Part shown: positions 1-9,138 of the stretch, piece after piece
Position numbering within the stretch: position 1 is the stretch's first letter
Layout of the letters: each line of letters opens with the position of its first letter
DNA from: Xanthomonas euvesicatoria pv. euvesicatoria
GTDB taxonomy: Bacteria; Pseudomonadota; Gammaproteobacteria; Xanthomonadales; Xanthomonadaceae
Direction of reading: 5' to 3'
Length of the DNA stretch: 64,000 nucleotides
Assembly (NCBI RefSeq): GCF_020880415.1
Contig: NZ_JAJIUJ010000111.1
Location: forward strand, 84,290-148,289
Notes under the pieces: model-generated
The model's database searches: none
What the model was told of the DNA's origin: nothing
Seen by the model: only the letters and a program-made list of their open reading frames with translations
Made by a program: the position numbers and the translations under genes

Positions 1-733
1 CCGGCGGCGGCGGCAACGCCACGCCCTTCTGCTCGCCCAGCGAACGCACCGCGGCGCGCAGGCCGGGCAGGATGTCGCCTTTGGCAGAGCGCCGGAAGGT
101 TCGCGCCTGCGGCACCTGCTTGAGGAAACCCTCTTCGGCAGCCGCCGGGCAGCGTTTGTCCTGGCTGGCGGCAAGCACCCAGGGAATCTGCAACGGCACC
201 GGCAACAGCGTGTTGGTCCCCGGGCGTACACCCGGCTGGCAGATTGCCCGGTTGGACACGGTGGCCGGGCAGAGCCCGTCGGTGAGCACGCCGGCCAGGA
301 CGTGCGGCTTGGCCTGAGCCGCGATCGCATAGGCCAACGCGGCGCCCTCGCCATCGCCCACCAGCAGCGGCAGACGATAGGTGGGGATGTGATAGAAGGC
401 CTGCACGTAACGCGAGAAATTTTCCACGTCGCCGACCGAGAACGTGCAGGTGCCGCCAGCCTTGCGCAGCACTGCGTACAGGTGCGCGGTGTCCACCACC
501 GCCACCATCGCACCGTCGGCGCGCAGGCTTTCTGCCTGGGCCTGGCGCTTGGCGGCATCGCCCGCACCGGCCAGCCAGATCACCACCCGTTGCGGCTCGC
601 CCTTGGGCATCAGCACCGGCACCTGCTCGAAACGGCCGTGGCTGACCGGTTCCGGCGCCTGCGCGGCGGCCATGCCCGACAGCGTCAACATCGCCGCGCC
701 GCAGAGCGCGCTCCACATTTCAAGTCGTCGCAT
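1..733 (-). CDS. AcvB/VirJ-family periplasmic virulence-associated protein (3' end outside window)
   Basis: About 244 residues are visible. The ATG at 733 opens a Sec signal peptide (hydrophobic core about residues 8-23, likely cut near Ala-Gln-Ala 24-26). The rest resembles the VirJ/AcvB alpha/beta hydrolase fold. The family acts in the periplasm; AcvB proteins are known as hydrolases of lysyl-phosphatidylglycerol that work with an MprF/LpiA synthase. At residues 125-130 the expected GxSxG nucleophile elbow reads VGDGEG, so the serine is missing. AcvB proteins carry two VirJ-like halves and the N-terminal one is degenerate, so I infer that the catalytic half lies beyond base 1. A short single-domain inactive homologue is the alternative. 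Confidence 0.7.
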   Translation of the reverse strand, partial: MRRLEMWSALCGAAMLTLSGMAAAQAPEPVSHGRFEQVPVLMPKGEPQRVVIWLAGAGDAAKRQAQAESLRADGAMVAVVDTAHLYAVLRKAGGTCTFSVGDVENFSRYVQAFYHIPTYRLPLLVGDGEGAALAYAIAAQAKPHVLAGVLTDGLCPATVSNRAICQPGVRPGTNTLLPVPLQIPWVLAASQDKRCPAAAEEGFLKQVPQARTFRRSAKGDILPGLRAAVRSLGEQKGVALPPPP

Positions 734-802
734 GTCGCACCATCGGGAAAAGTGGTTCAAAGATAATCGTTCCGGACTGCAGCGCGAAGCGCAGGACCTG
801 GC

Positions 803-997
803 TCATTGCGCCTCGGGGCGGCTGACCGCCGGCTGGCGCGCTTCCCACGCTGCCAGGGCCTGGCGGTAACGCATCAGCTCCTCGGCATACAGATCGTGCA
901 CGCACAGCGGGCAGCCGCTCTCACAGCATTCGTTGGGCGCAGGCGGCTGCGGGGCGATCGGGCGTGGGTCTGGGCGGGAAGCAGCGCTGTCGTGCAT
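803..997 (-). CDS. Small Oxidored-like domain protein
   Basis: This 64-residue protein has a proline-rich N-terminus followed by a compact Cys cluster (CCESGCPLCVHDLY, about residues 24-37). That cluster and the helical Tyr/Glu-rich tail match the short 'oxidoreductase-like, N-terminal' domain that occurs as a stand-alone protein in Xanthomonadaceae. The cysteines suggest metal or Fe-S binding, but no reaction is established. It lies 69 bp upstream of the AcvB-like gene on the same strand and could be co-transcribed with it. The ATG at 997 is the only good start. Confidence 0.7.
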   Translation of the reverse strand: MHDSAASRPDPRPIAPQPPAPNECCESGCPLCVHDLYAEELMRYRQALAAWEARQPAVSRPEAQ

Positions 998-1057
998 GCG
1001 GCCATTGTAGCGTGCGCATCGGACTCAGCCGGACATGCAGCCGGCTGGGGCGTAGGC

Positions 1058-1663
1058 TCAGCGCCCCAGCCGCCGGCGCAGATTGGCGCGCGCTGCAGTG
1101 TCGTGGCGGGTATGGAAGTAGTCGCTCAGGAAGATGCGCGGTTGCTTGAGCACAGCCGCCAGGAATCGACGGCGATTGCGCCGGAACAGCACGCTGGGCA
1201 CGTGCCCGCGATACTCCTCGGCGATGGCCTGATCGTAGGCATCGAATACAGCCGCGGGCGCGGCCAGGATCGCCATGTCGCAGTCCAGGAACAGCGCGGC
1301 GTCTTCATCCACGTCCTGCGGCTGCACTTGTCCATGCCGGGCCGTGAGCAGGATCAGCGCCTGCACCCGCTCGACATCCACCCGCGCCTGCGGCCACCAG
1401 CGCGGGATGGCTTCGGCCGCCATCAGTGCCGATTGCGCCTCGTTGTCGCTGCGTCCGGGCTGATACACCGCATCATGGAACAGCACCGCCAGCCAGACTT
1501 CTGTCGGCTGGCGCCAGCCCGGCCCGGCCGCGACCTCGGCGTAGTGCTGCAGCACCGCGCGAACGTGGCCGAAGTGGTGGTAAGCGCGCGGCGGGGCGGC
1601 ATAGGCCTGTTCGAGCGCGGCCAGGTGGTCGGCGTGCAATGGCAATGGCGTGGCGATGTCCAT
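1058..1663 (-). CDS. HD-domain metal-dependent phosphohydrolase family protein
   Basis: The protein is 201 residues long. It shows the spaced metal ligands of a small HD-superfamily protein: a His pair in YHHFGH (28-33), the HD doublet in LFHDAVY (61-67), and a later ARHGQ motif after a helical stretch. This matches the group annotated as predicted metal-dependent HD-superfamily phosphohydrolases (COG4339 type), whose substrate is unknown. No signal peptide or membrane segment is present, so it should be cytosolic. The ATG at 1663 fits the family length. The next gene upstream ends 35 bp away on the same strand. Confidence 0.75.
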   Translation of the reverse strand: MDIATPLPLHADHLAALEQAYAAPPRAYHHFGHVRAVLQHYAEVAAGPGWRQPTEVWLAVLFHDAVYQPGRSDNEAQSALMAAEAIPRWWPQARVDVERVQALILLTARHGQVQPQDVDEDAALFLDCDMAILAAPAAVFDAYDQAIAEEYRGHVPSVLFRRNRRRFLAAVLKQPRIFLSDYFHTRHDTAARANLRRRLGR

Positions 1664-1698
1664 GTCCGCAGGCTACCGCGTACGCGCGGCCATGCACA

Positions 1699-2301
1699 TC
1701 AGCGCAGCGACCAGCGGCCTTCGATCTGGTAGCGCGACTGGCCAAGAAAGCTACGTACCAGCGCGAAATCGCGCACTGTCCAGGCAAGCGCATCGCAGCG
1801 TCGCTGCGGCACCGCCTGATTGCAGTACAGCAGCGTCATGTGCGGCGTGTATTGCGCATCACCGGCAATGCCCACATGCCCCAGCTGCCTTCCCAATGCG
1901 CCCTGCAGCTCGTAAAGCCCGCGCACCTGCTCTTCGCCACGCAGCACGCAGGGAAGTTGCGAGCGCCTGCCGCCGAAGGTGCCGACGCGATCGAACTCCA
2001 CCTCGAACGCGTCCATCTGCACGCGCGTCGCTGCCTGGCTGGCGCGGCTCACCAACGATGGCGGCAGACCACCGGCGTAATCACCCAGATGATGCAGGGT
2101 CACATGCAGCCGTTCGCGCGCAAGCGCCTTGCCTTGGGCGTGCCCGCCTTGCAACAGGCGGTCGGCAATGCGCGCTGCATGCTCGGCAGTGGACGCATCG
2201 GCCATCACCGCGAAAAACAGACGTTCGGTGGTCTTCTCTTCTCCAAGCCCGAGCGACAGCTGTGCCTCGGCCGATGACAGGTACAGGAACTGTTGCTTCA
2301 T
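1699..2301 (-). CDS. thpR: 2'-5' RNA ligase family / 2H phosphoesterase (ThpR-like)
   Basis: The protein has 200 residues and the two HxTx motifs of the 2H phosphoesterase superfamily: HVTL at 66-69 and HMTL at 154-157. They are about 88 residues apart, as in bacterial ThpR (RNA 2',3'-cyclic phosphodiesterase). Members hydrolyse 2',3'-cyclic phosphate ends and can join tRNA half-molecules in vitro. The first ~25 residues (rich in Leu, Ser, Glu) are not part of the domain, and an internal start near residue 33 is possible, but the ATG at 2301 keeps the frame. The gene lies just upstream of the HD hydrolase on the same strand. Confidence 0.8.
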   Translation of the reverse strand: MKQQFLYLSSAEAQLSLGLGEEKTTERLFFAVMADASTAEHAARIADRLLQGGHAQGKALARERLHVTLHHLGDYAGGLPPSLVSRASQAATRVQMDAFEVEFDRVGTFGGRRSQLPCVLRGEEQVRGLYELQGALGRQLGHVGIAGDAQYTPHMTLLYCNQAVPQRRCDALAWTVRDFALVRSFLGQSRYQIEGRWSLR

Positions 2302-2478
2302 GGGTGGATGCCGCGACCGCGCAACGCGGGCCTGCCTGAAGAAGGGCGGCGGATACTAGCAGACCCAACGCGTGCCGGACATGCCGGCATGCATGGCGTG
2401 GATGTGGAACCTCTTGCATTGCGTGGAACTGCGATTGCGGCCTTGCGCCATGCATGCGCGCCTGCGGCGACACACAAA

Positions 2479-2506
2479 GAAACGGGCAGCATGCGCTGCC
2501 CGTTTC
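2479..2506 (-). terminator. Rho-independent terminator of the PA2169-type gene
   Basis: A perfect 12-bp stem (GAAACGGGCAGC pairing with GCTGCCCGTTTC) closes a 4-base loop. It lies about 70 bp past the stop of the minus-strand gene at 2573-3028. Read on the minus strand it is followed by TTTGTGTG, a short U-rich tail. Confidence 0.75.
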
Positions 2507-2572
2507 CGCCTTTATCGTCTTACTCCGGAGCTGCATCGGATCGGTGACGATGCACTCGGTTCAACGCGCAGC

Positions 2573-3028
2573 TTATGCGGCGCTCTTCATCGCATGCTTG
2601 CGGTTGCGCATGACGTCATGGCAAGCGCGTACCTCAGGCAGCAGGCGCAGCGCGGCTTCGCGTGCAGCGGCCGGGGTGTCCTGGTCGGCGATGGTCTCGT
2701 CGAACGCCTTCAACAGACGGTCTTCGGACTCTTCCAGCTCGGCCACATAGCCGTACTTGGTGTTGCCCAGGGTTGCGCGAACCTTGCCGTAGAACTGCTG
2801 CATGCTGCCCACCATGGTGCCGTGCTGTTCCGGCGTGCCACCGGCGGCGGCGACCACACTGCTCAGGCTGCTGACGATGTCGGTCTTGACGCCGGCAATG
2901 CGGCGGAACAGCGTCGCGAGCTCCGCGTCGCCCACCTTGGCCGCGGCTTCTTCATAGAAGTCCTTGCCGTCGCGCGAGATGGCGATGAGGTCGTTGAGGC
3001 TATGCTCGGTTTTGCTCTGAATGCTCAT
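2573..3028 (-). CDS. PA2169-family four-helix-bundle protein (DUF2383)
   Basis: This 151-residue protein is almost wholly helical. It has ferritin-like spacing of acidic and basic residues (DFYEEAA near 23-29; LEESEDRLL later) and is typical of the PA2169/DUF2383 family found in stress-resistant proteobacteria. The family has no proven reaction. No signal sequence is present. An AAGGAGCC Shine-Dalgarno lies just before the ATG at 3028, and a strong terminator follows, so the gene looks monocistronic. Confidence 0.75.
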   Translation of the reverse strand: MSIQSKTEHSLNDLIAISRDGKDFYEEAAAKVGDAELATLFRRIAGVKTDIVSSLSSVVAAAGGTPEQHGTMVGSMQQFYGKVRATLGNTKYGYVAELEESEDRLLKAFDETIADQDTPAAAREAALRLLPEVRACHDVMRNRKHAMKSAA

Positions 3029-3247
3029 GTGTGGCTCCTTGTTTGGATGGACCGACGCCGCGCGGTGCGATGACTGCGCGTGCGGCGGTTTAACTCAATC
3101 GATGGGTTGATTGCAGTGCCGTCGCGTTGTGTACGGCCTCATCCTCGCGTCGCCCGCATAATCGATATGTGAGCGATGTGGGCATCGTCCTCACGCCATC
3201 ATGCAGGCGATGAATTGCAATTCATCCATGCCAACAGCGAGTCAAGA

Positions 3248-3418
3248 TCACTTCGGCTGGCGACTGGCCCACATGTTGTCGACCAGATTCGGATACGGCC
3301 GCCCTGCCTCTTCGGCGCGTTGCTTGGCGGCTGCTTTTTGCGCATCGGTCAACGGTGTCGACTTCGCCTTGCCCTTGGGATTGGAGCGCTTCCAAGGCGG
3401 TGGAGTGAACTCGTTCAT
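3248..3418 (-). CDS. Conserved small hypothetical protein, 56 aa
   Basis: The reading frame stays open upstream to 3565, but the part beyond 3418 looks like spacer. From the ATG at 3418 the product is a 56-residue basic peptide starting MNEFTPPPWKRSNPKGK, rich in Lys, Ala and Pro, with a predicted central helix (DAQKAAAKQRAEEAG) and the ending NMWASRQPK. Such composition is seen in short conserved Xanthomonas proteins of unknown role. No signal or membrane segment is present. It is downstream of the MFS gene on the same strand with a 160-bp gap. Confidence 0.55.
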   Translation of the reverse strand: MNEFTPPPWKRSNPKGKAKSTPLTDAQKAAAKQRAEEAGRPYPNLVDNMWASRQPK

Positions 3419-3580
3419 GGCACTGTTCGGTCCGCTTGATGGAGCGCGAAGTCTCGCCGGCGCCCCGTGAGATGGCTGTCGTGATGGCACATGGGCTGTG
3501 CGAATCGCTGCATGGCGCCGCAAGCTGCCACCGGAGCGAAACGGCGCCGCGGGCGCTTGACGCATCGCGGCACCGGCAGC

Positions 3581-4792
3581 TCAGCAATTCGTCAGCACCG
3601 CACGTTGCCGATGGCGTTCCTGCCACACCGCCGCTGCATAGACCAGCAACCCGCCGAGCGCGGTGGCCGCGCCGACGTAGCCGGTGGAGGTCCAACCCCA
3701 GCCTGCCGTGATCGCCATGCCACCCAGCCATGGACCCAATGCATTGGCCGTATTGAACGCTGCATGGTTGGACGCTGCGGCCAGGGTCTGCGCTTCTGCC
3801 GCCACGTCCATCAAACGCGTTTGCAAGGCCGGCGCCAACGCCCCCATGGTGCCGACCGCCACGATCGAGACAAACACCCACACGCCTGACTGCGCTGCCA
3901 GCGGAAACGTCAACATCACCACCACCGACCACAGCAGCAATACCGGTACGGCGCGGAACTGCATGCGATCGAACAACCAACCGCCCAGGATGCTTCCCAG
4001 CACCCCGCCCACGCCGAATGCCACCATCGCCAACGGGATGCGCGCTGCGGTCACGCCGGTCACCGCAGTCAAGGTCGGCGCAAGGTAACTGAAGACGCAG
4101 AACATGCCGGAAAATCCCACCGCCCCGATCGCCAACGCCAGCCACACCTGCGGCTGATTGAACGCGCGCAATTCGCGCAGCGGCTGCTGGCGCAGCTCCT
4201 CCGGCTGCGGCGGCAACAGGACCGCCACGGCGGCGACCGTGCCCAGCGCAATCACCGACACCGACGCATAGGCCCAGCGCCAGCTCACGATTTGCCCCAG
4301 CCAGGTTGCCAGCGGGTTGCCCACCAGCAGCGCAACGCTCAGACCCAACAACACGCGCCCCACTGCAGTGGCACGTTGATTGGGCGGGCTGATCGATGCG
4401 GCCACCAGCGACGCGACGCCGAAGTAGGCGCCATGCGGCAGCCCGGCGATAAAGCGGCACAGCAGCATGGCGTGGTAGCTCGGTGCCAGTGCGCTGGCCA
4501 CATTGCCCAGCGCATAGAAGACCATCAACAGCAGCAACAAGGTACGCCGCGGCCAGCGCGCGCCCAGGATCGCCAGCAAGGGCGCACCCACCACCACGCC
4601 CAACGCATACGCGCTGATGACGTGACCGACCTGCGGCTCGGTGATCTGCAAGCCCTGCGCAATCTGCGTCATCAGGCCCATGGTGGAGAATTCGCTGATG
4701 CCGATCGCAAAGCCGCCCATCGCCAGCGCAAGCAGGATCAGCACGTAATCGCGCCGGGACACGCGTGGCGAAGAAAGGTCGGTATCGGTCAT
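3581..4792 (-). CDS. MFS transporter, AraJ/YdhP-like DHA1 exporter
   Basis: From the ATG at 4792 the protein is 403 residues long with about 12 hydrophobic segments and the MFS loop motif after TM2 (GARWPRRT). The FSTMGLMTQIA stretch in TM1-2 and the overall length resemble sugar or arabinose efflux transporters (AraJ, YdhP group) of the inner membrane, which export small compounds with proton antiport. The substrate cannot be read from sequence. The frame extends upstream to 4906, but MTDTD at 4792 is the natural start. It is divergent from the Old Yellow Enzyme gene; the two share a 243-bp control region. Confidence 0.8.
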   Translation of the reverse strand: MTDTDLSSPRVSRRDYVLILLALAMGGFAIGISEFSTMGLMTQIAQGLQITEPQVGHVISAYALGVVVGAPLLAILGARWPRRTLLLLLMVFYALGNVASALAPSYHAMLLCRFIAGLPHGAYFGVASLVAASISPPNQRATAVGRVLLGLSVALLVGNPLATWLGQIVSWRWAYASVSVIALGTVAAVAVLLPPQPEELRQQPLRELRAFNQPQVWLALAIGAVGFSGMFCVFSYLAPTLTAVTGVTAARIPLAMVAFGVGGVLGSILGGWLFDRMQFRAVPVLLLWSVVVMLTFPLAAQSGVWVFVSIVAVGTMGALAPALQTRLMDVAAEAQTLAAASNHAAFNTANALGPWLGGMAITAGWGWTSTGYVGAATALGGLLVYAAAVWQERHRQRAVLTNC

Positions 4793-5035
4793 GCCCGACT
4801 CCAGAGTTGCGGGGCGGTCTATTATTGTGCAATGCAGCACGACAGGAAAGCGCGACACCAGGGGCGATTCAGCGCCAGCGCCCACTCCATCACAGTTGCC
4901 GCGCATTCGACGCGACGGGGACGCTGTGTCCTATCTACATCGCTCGAATCTGCTTGAGTCCGCCACCATCGCTACCGGGCACCGCGATCGGCGCGGCGTC
5001 GCGCCTGGCGCGTGATCAATTTCGACTGGTTGCTG

Positions 5036-6130
5036 ATGTCCAAATCCACTCAATCCCCCTTGTTCTCGCCGGTGCGCCTGGGCGCGCTGGAGCTTGCCAA
5101 CCGCGTGATCATGGCCCCGCTGACGCGCAATCGCGCGGTCGCCGGCCAGGTGCCCTCGCCGCTTGCCGCTGAGTATTACGGCCAGCGCGCCACCGCCGGC
5201 CTGATCGTGGCCGAAGGCACCCAGATCAGTCCGCTGGGCCAGGGCTACCTCGATACGCCCGGCATCTACACCAAGGAACAAATCGAGGGCTGGCGCGCCG
5301 TCACTGACGAAGTGCATCGCCGCGGCGGCAAGATCGTGCTGCAGCTGTGGCACGTTGGCCGCGTCTCGCACACCAGTGTGCTGCCGCCGGGCGAAGTGCC
5401 GGTTGCGCCCAGCGCCATTCGCGCGGAAGGCAAGACCTTCACCAAGAACGGATTCGAGGACGTGTCCGAGCCGCGCGCGCTGGCATTGGATGAAATCCCC
5501 GGCTTGATCGAGGACTACCGCATCGCGGCGCGCAACGCGATCGATGCCGGCTTCGACGGCGTGGAAGTGCATGCGGCCAACGGCTATTTGTTGGACCAGT
5601 TCCTGCGCGACAGCTCCAACCAGCGCACCGACACCTACGGTGGCGATATCGAAAACCGTACCCGCCTGCTTGCCGAAGTGGTGCAGGCGATTGCCGATGA
5701 AATCGGCGCCGACCGCACCGGCGTGCGCTTGTCGCCGGTGACCCCGGTGTACGGCGCGCACGACTCCGACCCGCAGCCGCTGTTCGAACGTGCGGTCGAG
5801 CGCCTGAACCTGATCGGCGGGCTGGCCTTCGTGCACGTGATCGAGGGCGCCACCGGCGGCCCGCGAGACAACATCGCCTTCGACTATGCCGCGCTGCGCG
5901 CCAAGTTCGACGGCGCCTGGATCGCCAACAACGGCTACGACCGCGGCATGTCCGAACAGGCCATCAGCAGCGGCTACGCCGATGCGATCGCCTATGGCCG
6001 CCCGTTCATCGCCAATCCGGACCTGGTGCGTCGCCTGCGCGAGAACGCGCCGCTGGCCGAGATCGACCAGGCCACCATGTACGGCGGCGGTGCCAAGGGT
6101 TACACCGACTACCCCGCTTTGCCGGAGTAA
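5036..6130 (+). CDS. Alkene reductase, Old Yellow Enzyme family (NemA-like)
   Basis: From the ATG at 5036 (a GTG at 5012 is also possible) the product has about 364 residues and is a FMN-binding TIM barrel. The active-site motif EVHAANGY is at 177-184, with the His and Asn that bind the substrate's electron-withdrawing group. GRPFIANPDL near the end is the family's FMN phosphate region. Such NADPH-dependent enzymes reduce alpha,beta-unsaturated carbonyls, N-ethylmaleimide or nitrate esters and act in electrophile detoxification. It diverges from an MFS exporter, which may deal with the same stress (inference). Confidence 0.85.
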   Translation: MSKSTQSPLFSPVRLGALELANRVIMAPLTRNRAVAGQVPSPLAAEYYGQRATAGLIVAEGTQISPLGQGYLDTPGIYTKEQIEGWRAVTDEVHRRGGKIVLQLWHVGRVSHTSVLPPGEVPVAPSAIRAEGKTFTKNGFEDVSEPRALALDEIPGLIEDYRIAARNAIDAGFDGVEVHAANGYLLDQFLRDSSNQRTDTYGGDIENRTRLLAEVVQAIADEIGADRTGVRLSPVTPVYGAHDSDPQPLFERAVERLNLIGGLAFVHVIEGATGGPRDNIAFDYAALRAKFDGAWIANNGYDRGMSEQAISSGYADAIAYGRPFIANPDLVRRLRENAPLAEIDQATMYGGGAKGYTDYPALPE

Positions 6131-6677
6131 TCGCCTGATCAGCCGCTGACCAGGCGACCGCACCTGCCGGCTGGCACGGTGCGGTTGCCGTGGGTGACGC
6201 CGATGCACTGCATGCCTGCTGTTGGCCGATAAGCAGCGACCGGTCTTGCATGCGCGCCGCTGGCCATGCGGCCGCTCGGTGATTGCCAGGCGGACCGCTG
6301 CCGGCATCCTGCGCATCGCCTGCGCGCACCTGGTCGTGCGTTATTGGCGTCGAGTTTTTTGCCGGTTGCCATGCGCGCCCGACACTCGTCACCCTGCATC
6401 ATCTGATCCGCAACGCCACCCCATCACCACACGTGATTTCGCAGCGGCGCATGCGCGCTTGCCGTCGCGATTGCCAGTACGCCAACGCTGCCGATGATGC
6501 AGCTATCTCATTGCCAAGGCTCTCGCGCATGCGACAGGGCTGCATGGTGGCGGCGGTGTATCCGCGCGACTAGCGCAACGGGCCTGCACTGCCTATCCGC
6601 AGGTGCGCTGCGCATTGGGGCCATAGCGCGCGCCGGCTTCCGCCAACGCACACTGCCGCGCCACTGGGTCACCGCGC
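6131..6677. other. Gene-free stretch between two convergent genes
   Basis: The interval lies between the stop of the Old Yellow Enzyme gene and the stop of the PhnA-like gene on the other strand. Several overlapping frames are open on both strands, but they are arginine- and alanine-rich with no family character and no ribosome binding sites. The stretch has many GCATG/CATGC words. I see no RNA gene, terminator with a T-run, or mobile element. Confidence 0.5.
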
Positions 6678-7013
6678 TTACGCCTTGCGCAGGAAACAGG
6701 TCTTCAACACCAGGCCCTTGATCTTTTCCGAGTTGCCCTCGATGTGCTCGGCATCGTCTTCGACCAAGCGAATGTTGCGGATCACCGTGCCCTGCTTGAG
6801 CGGGATCGAAGAGCCCTTGACCTTGAGATCCTTGATCACGGTCACCGTGTCGCCGGCCTGCAGCACGTTGCCGTTGCTGTCGCGCACCACCGTCGTGTCT
6901 GCCGCGGCATCGCCTGCGCTCCATTCGAAGCCGCAGTCGGCGCAGATCGACATCGCGCCATCGGCATAGGTGTTTTCCAGTCCGCATTGCGGACAGGCGG
7001 GGACGGTAGGCAT
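6678..7013 (-). CDS. yjdM: PhnA/YjdM-family zinc-ribbon protein
   Basis: This 111-residue protein begins with a zinc ribbon (Cys 7, 10, 24 and 27) and continues with the all-beta PhnA domain: the VRDSNGN, AGDTVTVIKDLKVKG and KTCFLRK stretches are typical. PhnA was named for alkylphosphonate operons but is not required for phosphonate use; its role is still unclear. The start is the ATG at 7013. No phosphonate genes are nearby, so the name should not be read as a pathway assignment. Confidence 0.85.
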   Translation of the reverse strand: MPTVPACPQCGLENTYADGAMSICADCGFEWSAGDAAADTTVVRDSNGNVLQAGDTVTVIKDLKVKGSSIPLKQGTVIRNIRLVEDDAEHIEGNSEKIKGLVLKTCFLRKA

Positions 7014-7109
7014 GCAATTCCTTGATCGAAGCGGGCGTGGATTGTAGCCGCCCGGGTGCGCGATCACGCACCCGGCACGGGGATGGGGCGATAGTGCGGC
7101 GCTTGTCGA

Positions 7110-8177
7110 ATGCCCCGCAGGTCGCGCGTGTCCAATCAGCCAGTGTCCACTTCCCCGCGCACAACGCCGCCCTCCCCTCACACCCAACAAAGCGACCCCG
7201 CCGCCAGCGAGAATGGCCCAGGCAAGCCCAAGGGTTCGCACGTGGTGGTGTACGTGGCACTGGCGGGCAATCTGGCCATTGCCGTGGCCAAGTTCATCGC
7301 CGCCGGCATTTCCGGCAGCTCGGCCATGCTCAGCGAGGGCGTGCATTCGCTGGTGGACACCGTCAACGAAGTGCTGCTGTTGTATGGCTTGCGCCGCGCT
7401 GCGCAGCCACCCACCCCGACCCATCCGTTCGGTTACGGGCGCGAGCTGTATTTCTGGAGTTTCATCGTCGCCCTGCTGGTCTTTGCGATGGGTGCAGGCG
7501 TGTCGCTGTACGAAGGCATCGTACATTTGCGCAACCCCGAGCCGGCCAAGAGCCACCTGATTGCCTACTGCGTGCTCGGCGTATCGATCGTGTTCGAAGG
7601 CATTTCATGGGTGGTGGCGGTGCGCGAATTTCGCTCCAAGAAAGGCCGCATGGGCTATTTCCAGGCATTTCGCCAGAGCAAGGACCCCACCACCTTCACC
7701 GTGTTGCTGGAAGACAGCGCTGCGTTGATCGGCCTGCTGATGGCACTGCTCGGTCTGGCCGGTGCGCAATTGTTCGACATGCCCGAACTCGACGGCATCG
7801 CCTCGATCGGCATTGCCGGCGTGCTGGCGTTTACCGCGTTCCTGTTGGCGCGCGAAACCAAGGGCCTGCTGATCGGCGAGCCGGCGCATGCGCATGTTAC
7901 CGACTCGCTGCTGCGCATCGCCGCCAGCGACCCGGACGTGCGTGCGGCCAATGGCGTGCTCACCATGCAAATGGGCCCCAACCAGGTGGTGGCGGCGTTG
8001 AGCGCCGAGTTCGAAGACAGCCGCACCACACCGCAGATCGAGGCCTGCGTCGGGCGGATCGAAGCCGCCGCCAAGCAGCAACATCCCGAGCTCACCGCAC
8101 TGTTCATCAAGCCGCAGACCCCGGAAACCTGGCGTGCACGGCGTGCGCAGATCGAGAGCGGAGCAGCGCCGGATTGA
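7110..8177 (+). CDS. CDF-family cation transporter
   Basis: The protein has up to 355 residues (ATG at 7110; a GTG at 7128 is an alternative). After a hydrophilic Pro/Ser-rich tail come about six membrane segments with the CDF signature: SEGVHSLVDTVNE in TM2 and LEDSAALIG in TM5 supply the His/Asp metal site. A C-terminal cytosolic domain (about 260-345) matches the regulatory fold of these transporters. Members export Zn, Fe, Co or Mn using proton exchange. It lacks the His-rich ends of the second CDF protein in this window (54683-55648), so the metal probably differs; I cannot say which one. Confidence 0.85.
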   Translation: MPRRSRVSNQPVSTSPRTTPPSPHTQQSDPAASENGPGKPKGSHVVVYVALAGNLAIAVAKFIAAGISGSSAMLSEGVHSLVDTVNEVLLLYGLRRAAQPPTPTHPFGYGRELYFWSFIVALLVFAMGAGVSLYEGIVHLRNPEPAKSHLIAYCVLGVSIVFEGISWVVAVREFRSKKGRMGYFQAFRQSKDPTTFTVLLEDSAALIGLLMALLGLAGAQLFDMPELDGIASIGIAGVLAFTAFLLARETKGLLIGEPAHAHVTDSLLRIAASDPDVRAANGVLTMQMGPNQVVAALSAEFEDSRTTPQIEACVGRIEAAAKQQHPELTALFIKPQTPETWRARRAQIESGAAPD

Positions 8178-8519
8178 GGGAGACCGAAGCGTGCGGCATG
8201 CAGATGTCGTGAAGCATGCCCGTGGGTCACCGCGTCGCTGCGCGTTGGTCCATCGAACACAGCGCCAACGTCGCAATCGCCGATCGCGCCGCGGACGGTC
8301 GGCCCAACGCACTCCACGCTCCGCTCCGTTTTCGCGCCGAGCCAGCCGGCGCGAGCCTGGTCGTGGCGGTCGTGCCGCCAAGCTGATCCCCGCCTCAACC
8401 GCAAACCTGGCTGCGGTTGCATGATCCGGTGCGATTGCCTACGGTGTGCGTGCGGCACCTCTTCGCATCGTGAATCAGCCGATGCATTCCCCTCGATCAC
8501 CCATTCATGGAGGTTTCCA
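8178..8519. other. Intergenic region before the FKBP gene
   Basis: No gene is supported in this stretch. A Shine-Dalgarno GGAGG lies just upstream of the ATG at 8520. I see no clear promoter box and no inverted repeat with a T-run. Confidence 0.5.
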
Positions 8520-8986
8520 ATGGAAATCAGCCAGGGTCGCGTTGCGACCATCCACTACACCCTTTCCGACGACAACGGCCAAGTGCTGGACCGCTCCACG
8601 CCCGACACTCCGCTGAGTTATCTGCATGGCGCCGGCAACATCGTGCCCGGCCTGGAGCAGGCACTGGAAGGCAAGCGGCTGGGCGATACGCTCACCGCCG
8701 ACGTCGTGCCCGAACAGGGCTATGGCCCGCGCCACGAGCAGCTCAGGTGCCGCGCGATGCGTTTCCGACCGATGTCGACGTGGTACCCGGCGTGCAGTTC
8801 GAGGCGCGCACGCAGCAAGGCCCGGTCCTGGTCACGGTGACCGCGGTTGGCCCCGATCAGGTCACCGTGGACGGCAACCACCCGCTCGCCGGGCAAACCC
8901 TGCACTTCGCGGTCGAGGTGGTGGCAGTGCGCGAGGCCACCACGCAGGAATTGAACGACGGTCACGTGGCCGAGCTGGCCGCCTGA
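8520..8986 (+). pseudogene. SlyD-like FKBP peptidyl-prolyl isomerase, frameshifted
   Basis: The first part, from the ATG at 8520, matches a SlyD/FKBP isomerase: IHYTLSDDNGQVLDRS, GAGNIVPGLEQALEGK and the flap start VVPEQGYGPRHEQL. At about 8742-8744 this frame runs into an unrelated Arg/Ser-rich tail ending at 8840. The expected continuation (QVPRDAFPTDVDVVPG to the end DGHVAELAA) is in the frame two positions later and stops at 8986. The family usually has one or two more residues at the junction, so a 4-base deletion (or a 1-base loss) explains the break. As sequenced, the flap domain and C-terminus are lost. A sequencing error remains possible. Confidence 0.8.
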
Positions 8987-9138
8987 CCCGGCGCGCGCCG
9001 CGCGCCCTCCTGGCTGCGGCGCGGGCCAGTGCGCAACACAGCGCTCGCGCTGGGCCATGGCGTCACCGACGCTGCCGATCTCGACGGCAGGTGCGGCGGG
9101 CGTAGTAAAGTGCGCGGCCCGCTCCCAGACCTGTCTGC

